Source of the DNA: DASTRU01 sp035761045
GTDB taxonomy: Bacteria; Pseudomonadota; Gammaproteobacteria; Burkholderiales; Burkholderiaceae_E
DNA length: 21,926 nucleotides
Assembly (NCBI GenBank): GCA_035761045.1
Contig: DASTRU010000250.1
Span: 1-21,926, forward strand
Reading direction: 5' to 3'
Each line of letters opens with the position of its first letter. Positions within the stretch are counted from its first letter, which is position 1. Below the pieces are notes generated by a model, which worked only from the letters and a program-made list of their open reading frames with translations, ran no database searches and was not told the origin of the DNA. The position numbers were made by a program, and so were the translations under genes. Below, in pieces: positions 1 to 7,479 of the stretch.

Positions 1-2143
1 ATCGGCGATCCGTAACCACGGCGCGCGCGTGACCGCATCCTTGACGATGATGGTTGACCCGACGGGCCGCATCATGGTGGATTCACCGCAGCTACCCGCG
101 GCGGGACAGGATTTTCCGTTTCCTAAATTGCTCGCGGACGCCGAGCGCGACGGCATCGCATCGCGATTGGCGTATGTCGGCGGACAACTCGTGCAATTGG
201 TGGTGGTGCCGGTGCGCGCGCCGTTGACGGTGGCCTCGGCCGTCATGGGGTTTCGCATCGACGACGCATTCGCGCGCGACGTTGCGGCGCTGACAAGCAC
301 CGATTTGTCGTTGGTGGTGGCGACGACGGCGGGACCGGTGATCGTTGCGTCCACGCTCGCGCCACCGATGCGCGATGCCTTGGCCCAAGCGATGTCGAGC
401 GCGACGACACGCAACGGCACGTTGACCTTGAACGACATGCCCTACGCGACGTTGCCAACCGAATTGAAGTTGGCGGGCGGAGGGGAACTAGTGGCGTTGT
501 TGCAGCAATCTTTGCGCGACGCGCTCATGCCGTTTCGGCAGCTGCAGGCTACCTTGCTCGCGCTGACCTTGGCGGCGCTGATCGCCGCCATCGTGTTGAG
601 CGTCGTGACCGCGCGCGGCGTGACCCGGCCGATCAAGAATTTCGCGGACTTCGCTCTTCGCGTGGGCCGCGGCGAGTATCAGCATGCGGCGCCGAACGCG
701 GGTGCCAGCGAGTTACGCGCGTTGGGGTTGGCGTTCGATCGCATGCGCGGCGACTTAGCCAAGCGCGAAGAACGCATCACCGATCTCGCTTACCGCGATG
801 GCTTGACTCGATTGCCCAATCGCGCGCGTTTCAACGAGTACTTGCGTGTCGCCCTGGCGCGCATACCCGCTCGATCGCTTGCGGTGTTGGCGATCGACCT
901 CGACCATTTCCGCTACGTCAACGACACGCTTGGTCATGCCTTTGGCGATCGATTGTTGACTGCGGTGGGCGCGCGTTTATACGGCGCCTTGACCGACGAG
1001 CACACGATTGTCGCCCGCTTGGGCGGCGACGAGTTCGCGGTGTTGATCGACAACGCCGACCACGAACGCGCGTCTTCCGCCGCCGCCCGCATATTGGTCG
1101 CGCTCGAGGAGCATTTCGAGGTGGACGGGCAATCCATCGACGTGCGCGCGAGCATTGGCATCGTGGTGGCGCCGGAACACGGCGTGGAAGCGCAAGTGCT
1201 GATGAGCCGCGCCGACATGGCGATGTATGTCGCCAAGCGCGATCGGCTTGGCCGGGCGGTGTATGAATCGAGCTTCGATCATGGATCGCAAGAACGACTG
1301 ACCTTGCTATCCGAACTTAGGCGCGCCATCGACGAAGACCAAACCAAGGTGTACTACCAGCCAAAGCTCGATATCGCGACTGGCCAGGTCTACATGCTTG
1401 AAGCCTTGGTGCGTTGGGTACATCCGCGCCATGGCTTGATCGCGCCCGATCGTTTCATTCCGTTCGCCGAGCAGATGGGCATCATCCGATCGATCACGCA
1501 TTGGGTGATCAACGACGTGGTGCGGCAAATCGCCGCGTGGCGCGCGCAGGGCTTGAACGTTAGCGTGGCCGTCAATATTTCGGCCCGCGACTTGCTCGAC
1601 GCCGACTTGCCCACCTTCGTGAATACGCGATTGCGCACGAACGCCGTGCCGCCTCAGGCATTGCGGCTTGAAATCACCGAGAGCGCCGCGATGGACGATC
1701 CGCGTCGCGCGCTTGCGACCTTGCATGCGTTGCGCGAACTGGGCGTCGGATTGTCGATCGATGATTTCGGCACGGGGTATTCGTCGTTGTCGTATTTGCA
1801 CAAGATGCCGGTCGATGAACTCAAGATCGATAAGTCGTTCGTGAGTCATCTCACCGAACACCAGCACGAGGACGATCGCGTGATCGTGCGCGCGACGATC
1901 GACTTAGGTCACCGCATGGGATTGAAGGTGGTGGCCGAAGGCGTGGAGGACGAGGCCACGCTCGCATTGCTGCGCGAATATGGTTGCGATTTCGCGCAGG
2001 GCTACTTACTAAGTTGCCCGTTGGCCGTCGATGCCATCACGACGTGGTTGTTGGAGCGCCAAAACAACAGTCATTCGCCCGCATCGGCCTTACACTCGAC
2101 GCCGCATAGCACTATCGTGACGGCCGATATTCGCGGCGCCTAA
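1..2143 (+). CDS. Membrane-bound GGDEF/EAL cyclic-di-GMP signalling protein, 5' truncated
   Basis: The protein makes and/or degrades the second messenger cyclic di-GMP at the inner membrane. The frame is open to the left edge, so the true start lies outside; the first internal start is GTG at 29, and residues are numbered from it. Residues 1-170 look like the end of a periplasmic sensor region (possibly dCACHE). Residues 172-194 form a transmembrane helix, followed by a HAMP-like linker (about 195-243). A GGDEF domain follows with an intact RLGGDEF motif (GGDEF at 332-336). An EAL domain carries EALVRW (458-463), NISARD, ITES, IDDFGTGYSSL, ELKIDKSFV and AEGVE, so the usual metal and catalytic residues are present. 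The RxxD inhibitory site normally just upstream of GGDEF is absent (LTDE region). Both domains look catalytically competent; which activity dominates cannot be told. It stands alone, with a possible terminator right after the stop. Confidence 0.93.
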   Translation, partial: SAIRNHGARVTASLTMMVDPTGRIMVDSPQLPAAGQDFPFPKLLADAERDGIASRLAYVGGQLVQLVVVPVRAPLTVASAVMGFRIDDAFARDVAALTSTDLSLVVATTAGPVIVASTLAPPMRDALAQAMSSATTRNGTLTLNDMPYATLPTELKLAGGGELVALLQQSLRDALMPFRQLQATLLALTLAALIAAIVLSVVTARGVTRPIKNFADFALRVGRGEYQHAAPNAGASELRALGLAFDRMRGDLAKREERITDLAYRDGLTRLPNRARFNEYLRVALARIPARSLAVLAIDLDHFRYVNDTLGHAFGDRLLTAVGARLYGALTDEHTIVARLGGDEFAVLIDNADHERASSAAARILVALEEHFEVDGQSIDVRASIGIVVAPEHGVEAQVLMSRADMAMYVAKRDRLGRAVYESSFDHGSQERLTLLSELRRAIDEDQTKVYYQPKLDIATGQVYMLEALVRWVHPRHGLIAPDRFIPFAEQMGIIRSITHWVINDVVRQIAAWRAQGLNVSVAVNISARDLLDADLPTFVNTRLRTNAVPPQALRLEITESAAMDDPRRALATLHALRELGVGLSIDDFGTGYSSLSYLHKMPVDELKIDKSFVSHLTEHQHEDDRVIVRATIDLGHRMGLKVVAEGVEDEATLALLREYGCDFAQGYLLSCPLAVDAITTWLLERQNNSHSPASALHSTPHSTIVTADIRGA

Positions 2144-2154
2144 GTTTTTCTTTT
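2123..2154 (+). terminator. Possible weak intrinsic terminator after the GGDEF/EAL gene
   Basis: A short GC stem (GCCG at 2123-2126 with CGGC at 2134-2137) lies at the end of the coding region. It is followed, across the stop codon, by a T-rich run at 2145-2154 (five T, C, four T). The stem is only 4 bp and about 7 nt separate it from the T-run, so this is a weak call. Confidence 0.3.
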
Positions 2155-2236
2155 AGTCAAATCCTAAGTAGGCGCGCGATATGCGCGAGCGCGTCGGCCG
2201 TCGTTCCAAGAATCTTTCCCGTGGGAGTAGGTGTTC

Positions 2237-3130
2237 ATGGTTCCGATGCGAGGTCTTTCGTTAAAGCGTGTTTCCTTAGTCGCGGTTGCCCTTTCGCTTG
2301 CGGCGTGCGCGGCGCCCAGTGGTCCGCTCGTGCCGCGTAAAGAGACGGTGTATGGCGTGACGGCGTCCAACAAGCTCGTGAGTTTCGTGGCGGGTCAACC
2401 CTCCGCCATGACGGCGACCAAGCCGTTAACGGGCTTGGCGGCCAACGAGCGTTTGGTGGGCATCGACTTTCGCGTAGCGCGCGGCACCTTGTTCGGGTTG
2501 GGCAGCACTGGCCAGCTCTACACGATCGATACCAAGACCGGCGAGGCGACCAAGGTCGGCGCCGCGGCGACGCCTAGCGTGTTGACGGGCACGAACTTTG
2601 GCGTGGATTTCAACCCGACGGTCGATCGCATTCGCGTGGTGAGCGATGCCGGTTTGAACATGCGCATGCATCCGGATACCGGCGCGGTGGTGGATTCCAA
2701 TGCCGACACGCCGGGTGTGCAACTAGATGGCACACCAGCCTTCGCCGAAGGCGACGCGAATTTTGGCAAGACGCCCAAGCTCGTCGCGGCCGGCTACACC
2801 TACAACAAGAAGAACGAGAAGCTCACGACCAATTACGCGATCGACGCGGCCACGGGTTCGCTCGTGACGCAAGGCTCGCGCGAGGATGCAATGCCCGTCG
2901 TCTCGCCGAACACGGGCCGCTTGTTCACGGTGGGCCGCTTGGATGTCGGTACGTTTGTCGATGCTTCGTTTGACATCACCGACCGCGACAACACCGCCTT
3001 GTTGTCGATCAACACCAGCGGCGCGCGCGACAGCGTGTTGTACCTCGTGGAGTTGGCAACGGGCCGCACCTATCGCATTGGCGCGATTGGCGCGGGCGAG
3101 CCGTTGGTTGGAATGGCGATCGAGCCGTAA
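2237..3130 (+). CDS. DUF4394-family lipoprotein
   Basis: This is a secreted or membrane-anchored protein of the DUF4394 family, whose function is unknown. From ATG 2237 it is 297 aa. That start has GGGAG at 2223-2227 with 9 nt spacing, which favours it over GTG 2231 (in frame, 3 nt spacing) and ATG 2246. Residues 1-24 are a lipoprotein signal: a basic start (MRGLSLKR), a hydrophobic stretch, then the lipobox LAAC with Cys24. The mature part has the family pattern of a beta-propeller-like repeat: YGVTASNKLVSF, LVGIDFRVARGTLFGLGSTGQLYTIDTKTG, FGVDFNPTVDRIRVVSDAGLNMRMHPDTG and a C-terminal LYLVELATGRTYRIGAIG. It is probably monocistronic, with its own Shine-Dalgarno sequence and a convergent neighbour. 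The family call is from motif recognition; the cellular role is unknown. Confidence 0.85.
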   Translation: MVPMRGLSLKRVSLVAVALSLAACAAPSGPLVPRKETVYGVTASNKLVSFVAGQPSAMTATKPLTGLAANERLVGIDFRVARGTLFGLGSTGQLYTIDTKTGEATKVGAAATPSVLTGTNFGVDFNPTVDRIRVVSDAGLNMRMHPDTGAVVDSNADTPGVQLDGTPAFAEGDANFGKTPKLVAAGYTYNKKNEKLTTNYAIDAATGSLVTQGSREDAMPVVSPNTGRLFTVGRLDVGTFVDASFDITDRDNTALLSINTSGARDSVLYLVELATGRTYRIGAIGAGEPLVGMAIEP

Positions 3131-3145
3131 TCGCTCGCGAGGCGA

Positions 3146-3177
3146 GAGCAAACCGCGCGTGGTTTAGCGGTTTGCTC
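3146..3177. terminator. Perfect 11-bp stem-loop between convergent genes
   Basis: GAGCAAACCGC (3146-3156) and GCGGTTTGCTC (3167-3177) form a perfect 11-bp inverted repeat with a 10-nt loop. The loop holds the rlmL stop codon, and the right arm overlaps the last rlmL codons. It lies between the convergent lipoprotein and rlmL genes, where a bidirectional terminator is expected. No T-tract follows on either strand, so this is a structural call only. Confidence 0.45.
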
Positions 3178-4618
3178 CCGTCACGATGTCGAACACGAAC
3201 AATCGGCACTCAAGCGCGCCGTTGTACAGCGCGAGCTTGGTCGAAGGCGCGAGACGCAGCCGCTTGGGAAGATCAAGGTCGCTCGAGATCAAGGCGACGC
3301 GCCAGCCGCCCCACGCGCGCTTTAAGTTGGCCGCGAATTCCGCCCAAAACGTATCGGCGTCGATCAACGTACCGTCGACCGCGTTGAATTGCGCGCGCTC
3401 GCCATAAGGGGGGTTGCCAATCATCAAACCAGGGGTGTCGCCAGGTGGCGAGATCGTGCGGGCGTCGGTTACTGAAAATTCAATCGGCGTGCCGGCGCGT
3501 TTGGCGTTGCCCCGCGCGATATCGACCGCGGCTTGCGCCACGTCGCTTGCGTGAATCGGCAATGGCACCTCCAGTGGCGCGTCTTGATGGCGCATCGCGT
3601 CCCAGGCCGCCGCGTCGAAATCCGTGAAATGTTCAAAGCCAAAGTGCCGCCACGCGCCCGGCGGGCGGCCTTGCGTGATTTGCGCGGCTTCGATCGCAAG
3701 CGTGCCGCCGCCGCAGAATGGATCGACGAGCGGCATTCCAGGCTTCCAGCCCGACAGCGCGAGCATGCCAACCGCCAAGTTCTCGCGCAGCGGCGCTTCC
3801 ACCGCGCCGTGCCGCCAACCGCGTTTGAACAAGGCTTCGCCGCTCGTGTCGAGGTATAGCGTCGCGTAGCGATCGTCGAGAAACGCGTGCACGCGCACGT
3901 CGGGTCGCGAGGTTTCAACATCGGGCCGAATGCCGGTCTTCTCGCGAAACGCATCGCAAATCGCGTCCTTGATGCGCAGCGCGGTGAATTCGAGACTGCG
4001 CACGCTGGCCTTTCGCGCGGCGATTTCAACCTTGATCGTGCGTTCAACGTCGAAGTAACGCGTCCAGTCGAGCGCATGCGCGCGGTCGTAAATCTCGTGC
4101 TCGTCCTTGTAGGGAAAGTGCGCGATCTCGCGCAGCACGCGGCTTGCGATGCGGGAATACAAATTGGCGCGCCAACCCAGGTCGCGGTCACCGGTAAAAC
4201 TCACGCCACCGGCGACGATGCGTGCTTGTGGCGCGCCCAGCGCGCGCAGCTCGGTTTGCAAAGGCGCTTCGAGCCCGCGTGGACAAGGCGCGAAATACCG
4301 AATCTCGCGCGGCTGCGCTTGTGGCTCCGAGCGCGGCCGTGGGTTGCGCTGCGCGGGCGCATCATGGCGCGGCTTATCGCGCTTGGTGTCTTGCGGCGGA
4401 CGCGGACGGGGCGGCGCGCGTTTTGCGGTCGGACGTGGCTTGCTGGCGGGTGCGGGCGAGGGTGCGGGTGGCGCTGGCGGCGCTTGACGCGCGCGCTCTT
4501 GCGCGAGACGCGCGCGCGGACCGGTGCGTGCCCCCGTGCCGGAAGCGGTTGTGGAAGTGGTCGCGGCGGTTTTGCGCGCCGTTAACGTGCCGCGCTTGGG
4601 TGAGTCTGAATCGGCCAT
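3164..4618 (-). CDS. rlmL: THUMP-domain 23S rRNA (guanine-N2) methyltransferase, RlmL type
   Basis: This is a SAM-dependent methyltransferase of the THUMP/UPF0020 family, expected to make m2G2445 in 23S rRNA. It matches only the N-terminal half of the fused E. coli RlmKL. The 484 aa begin with a roughly 103-residue low-complexity tail rich in Pro, Arg, Ala and Lys. The conserved part starts at REIRYFAPCPRGLEAPLQTELRALGA (about 104), followed by the THUMP region (LYSRIASRVLREIAHF, about 153-168). The methyltransferase domain has the SAM-binding motif VDPFCGGGTLAIEAA (298-312) and the catalytic NPPYGER motif (402-408). The start is ATG 4618, 5 nt after the stop of the upstream isomerase-like gene, so it is the last gene of the proA-hemJ-isomerase-rlmL operon. 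The long basic tail is unusual and is probably an RNA-binding extension, unless the real start is further in; no strong internal start was evident. Confidence 0.88.
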   Translation of the reverse strand: MADSDSPKRGTLTARKTAATTSTTASGTGARTGPRARLAQERARQAPPAPPAPSPAPASKPRPTAKRAPPRPRPPQDTKRDKPRHDAPAQRNPRPRSEPQAQPREIRYFAPCPRGLEAPLQTELRALGAPQARIVAGGVSFTGDRDLGWRANLYSRIASRVLREIAHFPYKDEHEIYDRAHALDWTRYFDVERTIKVEIAARKASVRSLEFTALRIKDAICDAFREKTGIRPDVETSRPDVRVHAFLDDRYATLYLDTSGEALFKRGWRHGAVEAPLRENLAVGMLALSGWKPGMPLVDPFCGGGTLAIEAAQITQGRPPGAWRHFGFEHFTDFDAAAWDAMRHQDAPLEVPLPIHASDVAQAAVDIARGNAKRAGTPIEFSVTDARTISPPGDTPGLMIGNPPYGERAQFNAVDGTLIDADTFWAEFAANLKRAWGGWRVALISSDLDLPKRLRLAPSTKLALYNGALECRLFVFDIVTGANR

Positions 4619-4623
4619 GAACG

Positions 4624-5235
4624 TTACATGCCGCGTGCGGTAAGCGCGCGGTCTAAAAAGTCGATGCGGTCTTGGCCCCAGAACGGTTCGCCATCGAACA
4701 CATAGGTGGGCGCGCCAAAGATGTTGTTGTCGATCGCGGCTTGGGTGTTGGTTTCGAACGCCGCGCCGGCGGCGTCGCCACGCGCGGCGGCGATAAGCGA
4801 CGGACCATCGAGATGACAGGTCTGCGCGATCGATTCAAGGGTCGCGGCGTCGGCGATATCGCGGTCCTCGACCCACACGGCACGCATGCAGGCGCCGGCC
4901 AGATCCAAGGCGCGCTCGGTGTCGACCGAAGCCTGCGTGGCGATGATCATGCGTGCCGCCAGCGTCGCGTCCACCGGAAAAAACTTAGGCGCGAGGTTGA
5001 TTGGCAAATGCAAATACGTCGACCACCGTCGCAACTCGTGTCCTCGATACTCTTGCCGCGACACATGCCGTTGACCGAACGGCACGCCGCCCGTCGCGGC
5101 GAATACGCGACCGATATCGACCGGCTTTGGGTCGAGCGTAACCGCGTGCCGCGTGCAGACCTCGCGCACTCGCGCATGGCCTAGGTAAGCAAACGGCGAT
5201 TGCACGGCGAACCAATACGTTACGGTGGTGGTCAC
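4624..5235 (-). CDS. 2-hydroxychromene-2-carboxylate isomerase family protein (DsbA/KGPDC fold)
   Basis: This belongs to the thioredoxin-like DsbA/HCCA-isomerase family, whose founding enzymes perform glutathione-dependent isomerisation in naphthalene breakdown. The 203 aa begin VTTTVTYWFAVQSPFAYLGHAR, where the SPFAYLG segment carries the conserved serine, and there is no CXXC disulfide motif. The C-terminus has the family signature NIFGAPTYVFDGEPFWGQDRIDFLDRAL. GTG 5235 is chosen because GGAG lies 6 nt upstream; the frame remains open further upstream, with a possible ATG at 5265 that overlaps the hemJ stop as TAATG. No aromatic-degradation genes lie nearby. In this housekeeping operon it is more likely a generic glutathione-linked isomerase or transferase than a catabolic enzyme, so the substrate is left open. 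Confidence 0.82.
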   Translation of the reverse strand: MTTTVTYWFAVQSPFAYLGHARVREVCTRHAVTLDPKPVDIGRVFAATGGVPFGQRHVSRQEYRGHELRRWSTYLHLPINLAPKFFPVDATLAARMIIATQASVDTERALDLAGACMRAVWVEDRDIADAATLESIAQTCHLDGPSLIAAARGDAAGAAFETNTQAAIDNNIFGAPTYVFDGEPFWGQDRIDFLDRALTARGM

Positions 5236-5264
5236 GGCGGTCTCCTGCGGGGCGACGATCATCA

Positions 5265-5690
5265 TTAAAACGGCTTGGCGATGACGAGGTACACCGCGCC
5301 AAGCAACACTGGCAGCGCGGGGATTTCGTTGATCCAACGATAAAACTTATCGCTATGCCGATTCTCGTCGCGCGCGAAATCGCCCATCAACTTGCCAAGC
5401 CACACGTGATGCGCGATCAGGATCGCGACGAGCGCGAGCTTGGCATGCAACCAACCGCCTTGAATGCCGTAATGCATCCATAGCGTGAGCCCAAACACCA
5501 CGGTAAGCACCGCGCCCGGCATCATGATTCCGTAATACAGCTTGCGCTCCATCACCTTGAACCGCTCGATGCCGATTGGATCGGTCGCCAGCGAGTGATA
5601 CACGAACAAGCGGGGCAAATAAAACAACCCCGCGAACCACGTCACCATGAAGACGATGTGCAAGGTTTTAACGATGGCGTAGCCGTTCAC
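5265..5690 (-). CDS. hemJ: Protoporphyrinogen IX oxidase HemJ (CopD-like membrane protein)
   Basis: HemJ oxidises protoporphyrinogen IX to protoporphyrin IX, a late haem-synthesis step in the inner membrane of many bacteria that lack HemG or HemY. The 141 aa match the family in length and pattern: KTLHIVFMVTWFAGLFYLPRLFVYH (residues 8-32, with His11), VMERKLYYGIMMPGAVLTVVFGL (46-68), the helix WLHAKLALVAILIAHHVWLGKLM (80-102) and a last helix, IPALPVLLGAVYLVIAKPF. There are four hydrophobic helices. The start is GTG 5690, which overlaps the proA stop by 4 nt (GTGA) and suggests translational coupling. The stop is followed by the isomerase-like gene. The name rests on family resemblance; such proteins are often annotated only as CopD-family or UPF0093 membrane proteins. 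Confidence 0.88.
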   Translation of the reverse strand: MNGYAIVKTLHIVFMVTWFAGLFYLPRLFVYHSLATDPIGIERFKVMERKLYYGIMMPGAVLTVVFGLTLWMHYGIQGGWLHAKLALVAILIAHHVWLGKLMGDFARDENRHSDKFYRWINEIPALPVLLGAVYLVIAKPF

Positions 5691-6970
5691 GTGCGAATCT
5701 CCCCGTTACCAAACACGACCCATTTCATCGAAGTGAGTCCCTCGAGCCCGACGGGCCCGCGCGCATGCAGTTTGTTGGTGCTAATGCCGATTTCCGCGCC
5801 CAGGCCGTATTCGAAGCCATCGGCGAATCGCGTGCTGGCGTTGATCATGACCGAGGCGGAATCCACCTCGCGCAAGAAGCGCATCGCCTTGGTGTGGTTC
5901 TCGGTCACGATCGCGTCGGTGTGTTGCGAGCCGTATTGCGTGATGTGATCGATCGCCGCGTCGATGCCATCCACCGTGCGAATCGACAGAATCGGCGCCA
6001 AGTATTCGGTGCGCCAATCGTCTTCGGTGGCGTCGACCAGTTGACTGAACCCCGCGGCTTCGAGCGTCGCGCGCGTTTGCGCGCATACGCGAAGCTCAAC
6101 GCCTTTGTCGCGATAAATCGCGCACAACGCCGGCAATACCCGTTGTGCCGCCGAACGCGCGACAAGCAGCGTCTCCATCGTGTTGCAGGGCGCGTAGCGC
6201 TGCGTCTTGGCGTTATCGGCGATGCGAATGGCTTTGTCGGTATCGGCCTCGTCGTCGATATACACATGGCAAATGCCATCCAAGTGTTTGATGACGGGCA
6301 CCGTGGCTTCCTTCGCGATGCGTTCGATCAAGCCCTTGCCGCCGCGCGGCACGATGACGTCGATGTACTCGGGCATGGTGATCATCGCGCCCACGGCCGC
6401 ACGATCGGTGGTGTCGATCACTTGCACGCCGTCTTCGGGTAAGCCGGCGGCCTTCAAGCTCGCGCGCACCAGTTGCGCAAGCGCCGTATTGCAGCGAATC
6501 GCTTCCGAGCCGCCGCGCAATACGGTCGCGTTGCCGCTTTTAATGCATAAGCCGGCGGCGTCCACCGTCACGTTCGGCCGGGCTTCGTACACGATGCCAA
6601 TCACGCCCAACGGCACGCGCATTTGGCCCACGCGAATACCCGTGGGGCGGTAACGCAGGTTGGTGATCTCGCCAATTGGGTCGGGTAGGGCGGCGATTTG
6701 CTCCAGCCCTTCGGCCATGGTGGCGATCGCCTTATCGGACAGCGCCAGGCGTTCGACGAGCGCGGGCGCGAGTCCGGCGTCGCGCGCGGCCGCGCAGTCG
6801 GCATCGTTGGCGTGTTTAAGCGTGGCGGCATGGGCGCGGATGGCGGCGGCCAAGCGCAGCAACGCATCGTTTTTTTGCGCGGTGCTGGCGGCCGCCATCG
6901 CGCGGCTGGCATGCCGCGCGGCGGCACCCAAGGCGCGCATGCGGGTGTGAAGCGAGGAAGCGGTGTCCAT
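5687..6970 (-). CDS. proA: Gamma-glutamyl phosphate reductase (proline biosynthesis)
   Basis: ProA reduces L-glutamyl-5-phosphate to glutamate-5-semialdehyde with NADPH, the second step of proline synthesis in the cytoplasm. From ATG 6970 it is 427 aa (E. coli 417). Family segments visible are ARHASRAMAAASTAQKNDAL at the N-terminus, PLGVIGIVYEARPNVTVDAAGLCIKSGNATVLRGG, VPRGGKGLIERIAKEATVPVIKHLDGICHVYID, the catalytic cysteine in YAPCNTMETLLV, and the C-terminal FADGFEYGLGAEIGISTNKLHARGPVGLEGLTSMKW. ATG 6979, three codons upstream, is an equally possible start. Neither has a clear Shine-Dalgarno sequence. The frame stays open much further up to 7129, but that part lacks family resemblance and crosses the promoter region. 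It is first in an operon with hemJ, the isomerase-like gene and rlmL. Confidence 0.96.
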   Translation of the reverse strand: MDTASSLHTRMRALGAAARHASRAMAAASTAQKNDALLRLAAAIRAHAATLKHANDADCAAARDAGLAPALVERLALSDKAIATMAEGLEQIAALPDPIGEITNLRYRPTGIRVGQMRVPLGVIGIVYEARPNVTVDAAGLCIKSGNATVLRGGSEAIRCNTALAQLVRASLKAAGLPEDGVQVIDTTDRAAVGAMITMPEYIDVIVPRGGKGLIERIAKEATVPVIKHLDGICHVYIDDEADTDKAIRIADNAKTQRYAPCNTMETLLVARSAAQRVLPALCAIYRDKGVELRVCAQTRATLEAAGFSQLVDATEDDWRTEYLAPILSIRTVDGIDAAIDHITQYGSQHTDAIVTENHTKAMRFLREVDSASVMINASTRFADGFEYGLGAEIGISTNKLHARGPVGLEGLTSMKWVVFGNGEIRT

Positions 6971-7006
6971 GGAAGTCATAAGACGCGAATCGGCGTGATC
7001 GGCCGA

Positions 7007-7012
7007 ATCATA
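7007..7012 (-). promoter_or_regulatory. Candidate -10 element of the proA operon
   Basis: On the minus strand, TATGAT (plus-strand 7007-7012) matches five of six bases of the sigma-70 -10 consensus. It would start transcription about 20-30 nt before proA. No good -35 hexamer is seen at 16-18 nt spacing. The 8-bp palindrome TCGGCCGA (6999-7006) adjoins it and could be an operator, or chance in GC-rich DNA. Confidence 0.3.
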
Positions 7013-7083
7013 CTGACCTCGAACGCGATTTCTCATGCACACTGCCGACCCATGTTTGAAAAGCCTAAAAAGCCAGGAGCGAT

Positions 7084-7479
7084 ATGAATCGCGAGGCCAT
7101 TGTTCACGCCCTGCAAAGTCATGTGTCAAACCTACTTGCGATTTATGCGTTTGGCAGCCGTATTCAAGGCCATGCGCATGCGCACAGCGATTTGGATATC
7201 GCCGTCTTGGTCGCGGGGTACGCCGACACGATGCGGTTATGGAATCTGTCGAGCGACTTAGCCGAACTAGCGAAATGCGATGTTGATTTGCTCGACTTAC
7301 GCGCCGCGTCCACGGTTATGCAATATCAAATCATCACCACGGGCGAGCGTTGGTGGGCCAAGGACATTCAAGCACCATTGTTCGAGGCGGCGGTACTCAG
7401 CGAAAAAACCGAACTCGATACGGCGCGCGCCGCTTTACTTAACGAAATTCAACAGCGAGGAACGGTGTATGGCCGATGA
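7084..7479 (+). CDS. mntA: MntA-type minimal nucleotidyltransferase antitoxin
   Basis: This is the antitoxin of a type VII MntA-HepT toxin-antitoxin pair. Known MntA proteins transfer AMP onto a tyrosine of the HepT toxin and so silence it. The 131 aa contain the exact minimal nucleotidyltransferase signature GSX10DXD (Gly24-Ser25, Asp36-Leu-Asp38), preceded by LLAIYAFGS and followed by IAVLV. A later acidic residue, in CDVDLLDL, fits the third metal ligand of the fold. The ATG start has AGGAG at 7075-7079 (4 nt spacing). The gene overlaps hepT by 11 nt, the usual antitoxin-first order. Base composition is clearly less GC-rich than that of the flanking genes, suggesting horizontal acquisition. 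A few solitary nucleotidyltransferases have other roles, but the adjacent HepT makes the pair assignment strong. Confidence 0.92.
   Translation: MNREAIVHALQSHVSNLLAIYAFGSRIQGHAHAHSDLDIAVLVAGYADTMRLWNLSSDLAELAKCDVDLLDLRAASTVMQYQIITTGERWWAKDIQAPLFEAAVLSEKTELDTARAALLNEIQQRGTVYGR

Noticed and set aside
2172..2186. Short CGCGC/GCGCG hairpin upstream of the DUF4394 gene
   Set aside because: It has only five pairs in CGCG-rich sequence, with no link to the ribosome site.
3887..4585. Long plus-strand open frames opposite rlmL
   Set aside because: They are shadows of rlmL in very GC-rich DNA: no ribosome site, Ala/Arg-rich translation, and the opposite strand holds clear family motifs.
6999..7006. 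TCGGCCGA palindrome near the proA start as an operator
   Set aside because: Eight-base GC palindromes are frequent here; there is no second site or flanking symmetry. It is mentioned only in the promoter entry.
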